Positions 55,512 through 64,000 of a stretch of DNA of 64,000 nucleotides are shown piece by piece; the first letter of the stretch is position 1; each line of letters begins with the position of its first letter. Source of the stretch: Brassica napus (Eukaryota; Streptophyta; Magnoliopsida; Brassicales; Brassicaceae); the NCBI RefSeq assembly GCF_020379485.1, contig NC_063448.1:19553726-19617725 (forward strand), read 5' to 3'. The translations under genes were made by a program, and so were the position numbers. Under the pieces are notes generated by a model. It made no database searches and was not told where the DNA came from. It saw only the letters and a list, made by a program, of their open reading frames with translations.

Positions 55512-56518
55512 TTGTTCTCTGCAATCTAAGCTAAAATCGCCAATCCCTTAAACCTAACCTAGCCGGCGACTTTAACCTAATCCCGACGAACCCTAATTCG
55601 TCCTAGCTCGCGTTCCAGCTCGTCAGCAACCGATCAGCTCCATCCCTAAGGTGTTCCTGATCCTAGACGACCTCAGCTTCCGTTCGCATCACAGCCAGCT
55701 CGTGTTCCTGATCAACCAGCTCGTAATCCCGATCAGCCGCTTGAAAACCCGATAGGAAGCAGCTCGCGAACCCGATAGGAAGCAGACGCGTCCCGTCCCG
55801 TTCAGCCAGCTCGCGTCCGTCTGTGTGCAGCTCGAGGTTCATCCGTTCTCTTTGGTGGTCCGGTTTCAACCCTACAAACAAAGGTATACCGATTAATCTA
55901 AGAACATAATGATCAAACCCTAAAAACCTAATTCATTATTATGGAAATCCAATGTTCTTGATAAACCCTAAAAATTGGCATAACCTAAAACTGATCATCT
56001 TATAATCACTAGATTGAAATCGATTCCATTAGAACATGTTGATTGATTGTTCTGATCTGAATTATGAAAACCCTAAATCTTGGAATCGAAAAACCTAAAA
56101 CCCTAAAGCTTGAAATCGATTTTAAATTGTTCTTGCTTGATTGAATGATTGATGATCTGAGTTTTAAGATTAATAGATTGATTGAATCTCGAAACTAAAA
56201 TCTTAAAGCCTTGAAACCCTTAACCTCATGTTGATAAAATCGGCCACTTAAATGTTTAAAACCCTAAATCTCGTTTTAAATTCCTAAAGGCCTTGAAACC
56301 TTAAATCTCATATTGCTTAAATTTTGAATGATTGATTTGAGGTTTAGGATTGATTACATATTGCATGAGAGTTAGGTTGCTAGATTATTTTATTCTGAAA
56401 CTCTAAATCCTAGCCGCATATTACCAACCTTGAAATTGGTAAACCCTAATTGATATGCAACTGAATGATAAGATTGAATGCATCTAAATTGATTATCCTT
56501 GTTTGCATTATATTCTGT

Positions 56519-56786
56519 TGTGGCCGTGTGATTTTGCTATGAACCATACCGAACGGCCGTGTGGCCTAACCATTCTGATGCATTGTTCATACTCGCGGCC
56601 TTGTGCCCTTGATAGATCACATTGTTTGCATCATGTGATTTGAAAGTCGTGTGGCTTAATGCATCATAGCTTGGCCGTGTGGCCTAGAGAGACACCATAT
56701 CTGAATAGTCGTGTGACCTTGCTTGCATATCTCATGAACCGATCTCTAGGATCGTTGTATCACATTACATGGCCGTGTGGCCTAAG
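56519..56786 (+). repeat. GGCCGTGTGGCCTAA repeats in the Copia-3 leader
   Basis: Seven exact or near copies of GGCCGTGTGGCCTAA (for example at about 56564, 56675 and 56771, with variants AGTCGTGTGGCTTAA and AGTCGTGTGACCTTG) spaced about 30-65 bp in the untranslated leader upstream of gag. Confidence 0.75.
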
Positions 56787-56936
56787 CATCACATATAGAC
56801 CCAGCATTCTCGACTTGTTTCGCACCATGATCGAGTAGTAAAGTGTTTTGGTCGAGAGACTTATGAAATCATATGCACTGATTATTTTGAATTGGTTGCA
56901 TCCTAAATCATGAATTGATTGATAATATGGTTTCAG

Positions 56937-57584
56937 ATGCCGAGATTTGAGCCTTTGGATTATGCCATTCTAAATCCCTCTTGAGAAAATTATCTAGAAT
57001 GGGCAATGAACACTTCAGTTGTCCTGAAATCAAGAGGACTCGGAAGGAGTATCATTCAGGGTAATTATGCAACTGAAAGTGAAAAGTATAGGGCCATAAC
57101 AATTATGTGCCATCATCTCACCGAGGATCTAAGAAATCAGTACCTAAATATTGAGAATCCTCGTGACCTTTGGACAAAATTAAAATCCAGATACACAATG
57201 GTGTTATTACCAAAGGTCAGACATGAATGGATGTGTCTCAGATTCGAGGACTTTAAATCTGTGGATGAATATCATTTTGCTTTGTCCAAAATCTTTTACA
57301 AACTGAGACTATGTGGTTAAGTGGTAACATAGGAGGATTTACTGGAAAAGACCTTCCTCACAGCCGATCCAAGAGATCTATTGTTACAACATATCTATAG
57401 AGAAAAAGTTTTCACCACCTATAATGATCTGCTCTCATGCCTAACTGAGCAGAGTAATCAGTTGCTAAAAAGAAATAGTGAGATGAGATATCCTGAAGCA
57501 AATAAGACTGATATGGATCAGGATGAATCCAAGGCAGCCGTGTCCAATGTAACTGATGGTGTGGCCGGCATGTCTATTGACTAA
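56937..57584 (+). pseudogene. Copia-3 gag with stops
   Basis: ATG at 56937 follows a splice-like TTTCAG. Product of the UBN2 gag type (YLEWAMNTSVVLKSRGLG; NPRDLWTKLKSRYTM; DEYHFALSKIFYKLRLCG). Stops at codon 16 (56982-56984) and at 57318-57320, then a second part with an ADPRDLLLQHIYREK-like segment to 57584. No zinc knuckle is seen. Confidence 0.8.
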
Positions 57585-57589
57585 AGAAA

Positions 57590-60500
57590 GATCTCGACAT
57601 GCTAATTGTGTTTTTAAGTCTTTGATTTGTGTTTTGCTTTAAACCTAATTGTCATTCATGATTTTATATATAATAATAGAATTCATTTTAGTTTATTACT
57701 ATTATATATTGTCTGATCTTACTCGATAATGTGAATGATTGATAAAGAAATCACCTAAAAGGCATTATTGTACGGTATAGTAGCCTAGTAAGAAATCTAT
57801 GGCTAAGGCATTGCCTAAAGGGCATTATATACACCCAAGAATATATGACCCATTGAGTTAATATGGTTTCCAAATAGAAACAATGGGCAAAAGGAAACAA
57901 GTTCCTTCAGATTTAAGAAAGAAAGAAAACGCCTAAGACCCTTTAAGAAAGTGGTCAAGACTATACCTATGTAATCTACTGATTAAAACTATGCTACAGA
58001 TCAATATGATAAGAGGCAAGAGCCGTGGTGATCATACTGATATATCCCACGAAAATTATACACTTTATGGCAAGACATGATTAGTCATCCTAGTCTAAAC
58101 TTGATGCAAAGATTGATATTGAGAAGGCACAAAGAGTAATCCCATAAGATCTCACGTTGTGAAACATGTACACAAAGGGAAAACTCATTAGGCTTTATTG
58201 TCCTAAGCATCACGAAATTATAGTATGTTCATGAGGGGGAGAGAGGATAAACCTGTGATACATGATAAATACTACAAATTCGTGAACAAATTCGTGAACC
58301 ATGGTCTATGACCATGATATAAACGGCTTGGTCGTGCAGTCCATTACCTATAAGGATCAGACATCCATCCTAAAGCTTAGGGACATCATGGATTTACATG
58401 TATATAAAGTAAAAATATATCAGGCCATATAAGTGAGCATAGATATTCCCATCTCAGATTGAATACGGGTCATAAACCAGACATACACCATCTTAAGAGA
58501 CTTTGAATAAACCACCACAGACATATGTGCCGTCTAAGATGGAACCTCAGAAGAGGATTGGGAATATATGTTGGATAAGAGTATGACTTTCTCCCACGAC
58601 TTCTAAGAGACCTTGAGCCAAATATGGGTGATCAGAAAGTGGCCAGGTACACGGATTGTATGATCAATGAATCCGACTATCCAACATTAAAAAGAGAAAG
58701 CTATAAGCTGGTAAAGAGTAAAGAATGATAAGAAACAGAATGGTATCAACCATCATTGTCTTGGCAAAGATCCTCGGATTAGAATTATAGACGTCCAAAG
58801 AAAGAAAAGATTATACATAGCTAGCTAATCGAGATGCCAGACACTGACCCGAAAAGAAAAGAAAAGAATGACTAAGTCATAACCAGCTTAGCACCAAACG
58901 AAATCTGATGTCCTAGAAAGAGACACAGTCAAGTTGCTACAGAGTCTATACAAGATAGACCAAAGTGTTCCATAAGATAAGGAACCTCGGAAAGAAAAAG
59001 GTGCATAGAATACAAATCCGAGGTCATAAGGAAACCAGACCAGACATTGAGAAAAGGTTGTGCAGCTAAACATCTAAGGTACCAAACCATGTAGTTTGGG
59101 ACGCCAAGCTACTAGGTAACAAAGGTCCTGGATAATGAAATCTCAAATCGATTTGATCATGTCTGGAAAACAATGGAACCATATATAAGTGTCGACACAT
59201 AAAGATATATTTGTACATAAGAGAGTAGTACTTGAACATAAAGATATAAACGAGGATCAGAACCCACAAAAGAGTACTCATAAAGAATAAAGATTAGATT
59301 GAAAAGATAAACGTGGGATTTAAAGTATCTATAGAGAAAGATAGGCGTATTGGCCACATACATATATACAGAAACGCCATCTGATATAAACCAGTGAAAT
59401 AGATGGGTCTTGTGAGGAAAAAGAAACCGTGAGATATTCTACATGATCACGAGGACTAAAGGTGTTCATGTTTCCTACTAACAGCATTCGATCATAGCTT
59501 GTTACACAAGGATACTCACAGAGACCATGGAACAGATTATAAGGAGATAAACTCCTATGTGGTGGATGCTGCTATACAATTTCGAAATTAACAAAGGTCT
59601 GGTCATAAGAAAGAAATTAGATTGACATATAAAGATGTAGTAAGCAGCATATGGATCACTGGATAAAGGACAGCATTGTTCCTAAGCTGTTCTTGGACTG
59701 AAACAAAGCAGTTGCATATAGTATATAATACTAGTAAAGGAGTTCTATAAGAACGATCAAATTCAGTCCATATGTAAACTAATAAAGAAATTCAAATTCC
59801 TTGTGTTTACACTAAACCAACCTAAAGAGAGGTTAAAAGGTTTATACAGATCTGTGACACTAGCATGGACCGACTAGATTGCAGTACGGGCTAGTGGAAA
59901 AGAAAGATCAGCCCAAAGAAAGGTAATTCGGATTGCCTCAGCGTGCTACCTCGGATAGCATGTTCTCCAGATAGACCAATCCAACATCAGATCCCTTAGA
60001 TAAGGATCCGGCATAGCAGAACAGTCTGCTGCTGCTGTGAGGCTGAGAGGAGACATTTAATCTATCCTTCTCGATCGGATACCAATAGGTTGCAGTTCAT
60101 AAGAATGTGTGATCGAAGTCCATGACCTAATATATATTCATTGTGTGATATGATCCACAGCAACAGAGGTCATGAGACGACATCAATATAAGGATAGGAC
60201 TGCAATGAAAAACGAATATGGCATTGCCTAAGGCAATAGAGATCGATGACCACATGTGAGATTCATGAGTGTATTTGGCCACAGTGCCATAGTTAGATAA
60301 GATTTTAAAATTCATTACAACAATGATCATTAATCAAGTCATGATCTTGGACACTCACAAGACAAGTTATGAACATGTATAAAAGAAGTTTATGACTCAA
60401 CATGGATCGATCAGATTAGTGCATAGTCGATGGTAGTATAGAGAAAACTCATACATTCCATTACCTATCAATCAGCATTTTAACATCGTCATAGGCGGCT

Positions 60501-60930
60501 AATAGCCAAAGAGAATATCCGTGAGGATGTTTTTGGTCGAGGACCATAGTCTACATGTCTGACCAAAGTATAGAGTGGTAGTCCTACATGTCTGACCAAA
60601 GTATAGAGTGGTCGACAGCAAAGGTTCACTTCTTGACCATGTACACACGATGTTAGAAGACATGAGAAAAGACCGGAAAGATCAAAATGGTCCAATTACG
60701 GTTCAGTAATAAACTTGGCCGATTTGATTACTCCCTTCCTGCACGTCCAGAAAAGATCACGCATCAGATGCGTAGACTAAAGAACCTGCACTGAGGTTCA
60801 CATCAGGGGGAGCAGTACGTGTTGTACTCTTTTTCCTTCATCATGGTTTTGTCCCACTGGGTTTTCCTGATAAGGTTTTAATGAGGCAACATTAAGCGTA
60901 TTACAATCCCTGAATGGTTATGGCATCCAA
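57590..60930. other. Copia-3 decayed internal region
   Basis: No long frames. Short pol-like scraps in different frames suggest an old pol domain broken by many indels and stops, rather than a different gene. Confidence 0.5.
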
Positions 60931-60937
60931 GGGGAAG

Positions 60938-61269
60938 TGTTATAAATCAATTGATGGATGTCCATAACCGGCCCGGTCCATACACTTAGAGAGAGAGACG
61001 GCCCAACCCTAGAGAGAGAGAGAGGCGGCCATGACCTTAGAAGAGAGAGAGAGAGAGGCGGCTTATGCTTTGGAGAAAATGAAACTCTATTTCTTTTTCC
61101 TTGTAATTGTTATCTTTTCATTATTATGTATTAGTAGTTTTCCTAATCCTTGTTGGTTTAGGTTTTTGGATACTTTCCTTTTCTATGACTTGTAATCCTT
61201 ATATAAAGGAACTCGTGTTATGATTAATAAAACACAGAACTATTTAATTTTTAATCTTCTAATTACAAC
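60938..61269 (+). repeat. Copia-3 3' LTR
   Basis: 332 bp with the same termini as the 5' LTR and an AG microsatellite near 61007-61056. Confidence 0.88.
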
Positions 61270-61848
61270 ATAAAAGACATTTTCAATGTTTCCTTTTTTA
61301 TTATTAATCTGGGGTATCCCAAATTTATAGAAGTGCATATACTAATTTTCAAAAGTGAAATCCACATGATAAATGATTTATCTGGATATTCAAATAAAAT
61401 CTAAAATAGGGCTTATTTATGTATCTTCATAACTCTGTTAGATTAGTCATTAAATAGCTTTTCATTCAATTTCATATATATAGTTTGCAGAAAAACATGC
61501 GGATACGTCCGCCTTACACAGATGTCTTAATCTCATCTGGCTCGTAGACTAGAAATCCAGAACTGTGGCCAAGTGGCAAGAGATTGTACGTTGCAGTTGA
61601 AAACTCGATTTGCCTTGTAATACTTTATAGCAGATTTTTTTGGTAGGATTAAGATTATTAATTCTCTTGTTTTTGGTAATACGAATTACCGCGAATTTCT
61701 TCCCAAGTCAGTTTTAAAGAAAAGAAAAGCTCGCATGAAGAGATTCAAAACCCAAGTAGACAAAAAAAAAATGCAAAATCACAAAACTCGATCACACCAG
61801 AAAAACAAAACAGTGCATTGGTAGATCTGATATTGTATAGACTAGTGC

Positions 61849-61947
61849 TTGTATATTAATTTTGAATTAATTCCTCGGGGCAAAATCGGCATATTCATTC
61901 ATCAGCAGAGACCAGTGATTCAAAATTAATTCAAAATTAATATACAA
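61849..61947. repeat. Perfect 24-bp inverted repeat with 51-nt loop
   Basis: Arms TTGTATATTAATTTTGAATT (plus AATT) at 61849-61872 and the exact complement at 61924-61947. Confidence 0.9.
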
Positions 61948-62111
61948 ATTAACAAAATTGACTTTTATATAAATCGACCAATTTTCCTTTAATAAAAAAT
62001 AACAGAGTTTGAACTGTCAATTAAACTTCGTTTGCATGTTTATTAAAAAATTCTAGCTTTTTACGTTTAAAATAATAAATAATTGATAAAAAAATCATAT
62101 TTGGTTGAGGA

Positions 62112-62167
62112 GGGAATCAAACACAGGTTAGAGCATTTACTCATCTGAATCTCAACCACTATGCCAA
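62112..62167 (-). other. tRNA-like A and B boxes, minus strand
   Basis: Minus strand TGGCATAGTGG (62167-62157) and GTTTGATTCCC (62122-62112), 34 nt apart. Flanks do not pair as a tRNA; possible SINE relic. Confidence 0.4.
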
Positions 62168-62189
62168 GCATTGTGACTCATTGTTTTTA

Positions 62190-63690
62190 TTCTCCATGAT
62201 GTTCTATTTATTGTAACTAGAGGTTTAGCGGGGTCGTGGACGTAGTTGTTGGTCTTTGTAAATCTTTGCCGGTGATGTAGTCTTTATGTAGTTGTTGTTT
62301 TGTAGTCTATTTCAATGAGTGTGTGTTGTTGTAATTCGTTGGGGGTTAGCTGAAGGTTAAGAATTGTAGGACTCGTCTCTGCTCTAGTGACGGAGTACAT
62401 CTTCTGCCATATAATCATCCCAAGAATGATTTCATAGTTTTTTTGGTTCTATAAGGACTATTACAAATAGGTAGCAAATACATTTCCCATTGGCATGTTT
62501 CACTCATTGCATCATGTCACTCCTTGTCTGCACCGAGCAACCTCTAGCATAGCAGTCAGATTGAATTTAAAACTTCTGATTCAAGATTATGTGACTGGTC
62601 CAAGAATTATGAACCAATAAGATGAAAAAGTTGACTATGATTCGAGGTAGCCAATAGCTTGAAAAGCTTCTTGGATGCCGTGTGTTCGATAGAAAAGGAG
62701 ATGAACTTTTCTTTTTTTCAGTAGATATATTATCGAACTGAATCCTTTTTGTATGGGAATGAATAGAATATCTATAGCGATTACATGATCTTGGCTTCTG
62801 ACTTGAGACGCATGGTAATCTGAATAGGTTGATCTTTGAGTAAGTGAAACATGACAACAATTGTCACATTTGCATCAGTAATCATAAATTTTAATATCTA
62901 TATTTATGTGTTGATTCTACCAAAATATTGTTTAATAAAATCAGAAAACATACAAGCTCGTAATTTGAAAGCAAGTAGAACTTTTACATGATCCATAAGG
63001 TATGAACTATGAGATATACACCTTATAAGTTGTTCTTTATTATGAGATGCACTTAGAAGCCAGAGTTTTCATTATATCATCACATTACTAAAGAAATTAA
63101 GTAATCAACAAAAATTAAAATAGGTTTGGGGGTGAATTCATATTGATTCAAGATCTATTGCACATTCAAACACATGCGGAAGAAATAATATGAAAAAAGC
63201 TTCTTATAAAATAGCTATTACTCATTCATGAATTTTGTTCTACTTCTCGATTAGAAATCTTTTTTAAAAAATATTAGTGAATTCATATTGTTTTTATCCT
63301 GTTGAAGTTTTCTGAAATTTATATATGTGGAAATAGGATGGATTGTTTTCTGCTGACAATCTATTTTCCTAAAACTATAAGTTCCATCTGATTTCTTGAT
63401 ATTATTTCATCTTTGAGTTTGGACATGTTATAAGAGTTTTTGGCAGCTATTCAGCGTGTGTAATATTTTTTTAGAGAACATCGACAGCAAAACAATTTCC
63501 ATAGAGACACTCATCAAAGAACACACATCAAGCAAGCAAGTAGTTAGTTATTTGATCGTAGACAGAACGACCTCTCTCTAGCGAAAGAAGCTCGATGTAA
63601 AAAAAACAACAGAAAACTATTTTTATTATGAAAATCATACAAAACAGTTAAATCCATCAGGACAGCTCAAAGGACCACACAATTCGTCCA
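62190..63690. other. AT-rich host spacer
   Basis: No gene is recognised; the few frames present are short and without family resemblance. Confidence 0.5.
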
Positions 63691-64000
63691 TCTATACTAT
63701 TAAAACAGAATACTATTGTCTTTTTTACCTTAGCATGCCCTTTCTTTACTAATATTGCATGTTTCATTAAGGGCAATCAAGTAATATTAATAACACATCT
63801 ATATTGGGCCATTTTTTTCGGATCCAGCCCACTGTCCACATCAGATCTCTCTTGGGTCATTTGGGCCGATTAAGAAATCAGATCCAATTCTCACATTTTT
63901 TTTTTCCTTCAGGCCATTGAGTCCAAGTTCAAATAATTTTCTTTCAACCATTCTTAATTATTTTTTTTTTCTTAATATAATTTAAGCATTCATAAAAAAA
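63691..64000 (+). mobile_element. Helitron 5' end (Helitron-2), runs off the window
   Basis: Starts TCTATACTATTAAAACAGAA after an A at 63690, the classic 5' terminus of crucifer Helitrons. It continues with GCATGTTTCATTAAGGGCAA, also typical. The 3' hairpin and CTRR end lie outside. Confidence 0.8.

Larger units (their letters stand above)
55162..61269 (+). mobile_element. Ty1/Copia-type LTR retrotransposon (Copia-3), decayed
   Basis: LTRs 55162-55497 (336 bp) and 60938-61269 (332 bp), TGTTATAAATC...ATTACAACA. Flanks TAAGA and TAAAA are a target duplication with one change. Primer site CGTTATCAGCACG at 55498; purine tract CAAGGGGAAG just before 60938. Only gag is readable; 57590-60930 holds no long frame, only short scraps resembling pol (for example ARYTDCMINESDYP translated near 58640). 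Confidence 0.85.

Noticed and set aside
55540..55880. GC-richer frame near the Copia-3 5' LTR as a possible gene
   Set aside because: The sequence is a repetitive CAGCTCG-type leader of the retrotransposon without a recognisable product.
1..64000. CRISPR arrays, bacterial operons, ribosomal RNA genes, organelle DNA insertions
   Set aside because: None seen. Direct repeats here are minisatellites, LTRs or transposon subterminal repeats.

Overview
The window is nuclear DNA of a crucifer, most likely Brassica or a close relative. The grounds are plant exon-intron genes, the transposon families present, and four host genes in the order of Arabidopsis chromosome 1 around At1g28230-At1g28260: a PUP1-like purine permease, MUCI70, a Pkr1-like V-ATPase assembly protein and SMG7L. 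In Arabidopsis these genes lie close together. Here about 27 kb of mostly transposon DNA separates MUCI70 from the Pkr1-like gene, and a 13.4-kb retrotransposon sits in or just after the permease gene. The Arabidopsis gene order is from memory, not from a search.

Layout. 1-498: start of a minus-strand Copia element. 537-13942: complete Athila-type Gypsy element (1607-bp LTRs, 5-bp target duplication ATCAA, gag-pol, env-like reading frame). 13943-14704: permease exon. 15172-18373: MUCI70, nine exons, minus strand, with a small Mutator-type element carrying telomere-like repeats in intron 6. 18656-19049: related telomere-like element. 19819-22486: internally deleted CACTA transposon. 22882-23112: Stowaway-type MITE. 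About 23300-31560: Mutator-like element of Kaonashi type, with a DUF1985 (ULP-like) gene and an intact 779-aa transposase. 32374-34027: 5'-truncated LINE. 34275-34540: decayed telomere-element relative. 34688-38101: solo LTR containing a hAT-like element that itself contains a long foldback. 38314-45153: second LINE, split by a Copia element (38553-44378). 45707-46471: Pkr1-like gene. 47101-49974: SMG7L, convergent with it. 51410-53893: minus-strand Helitron carrying RPA-like OB-fold exons. 55162-61269: decayed Copia element. 63691 to the end: 5' end of another Helitron.

The host genes have separate jobs: purine and cytokinin transport, cell-wall polysaccharide synthesis, V-ATPase assembly, and an EST1/SMG7-type RNA-decay relative. 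They do not form a pathway. Most of the window is a nest of insertions whose order can be read from target duplications. The most unusual signals are a hairpin-forming AGCGG/CCGCT module shared by the Athila LTRs and the region in front of its env-like frame; arrays of an ACTAGTATAACT-like motif at three places in the Kaonashi-type element; and terminal-inverted-repeat elements with telomere-like cores.
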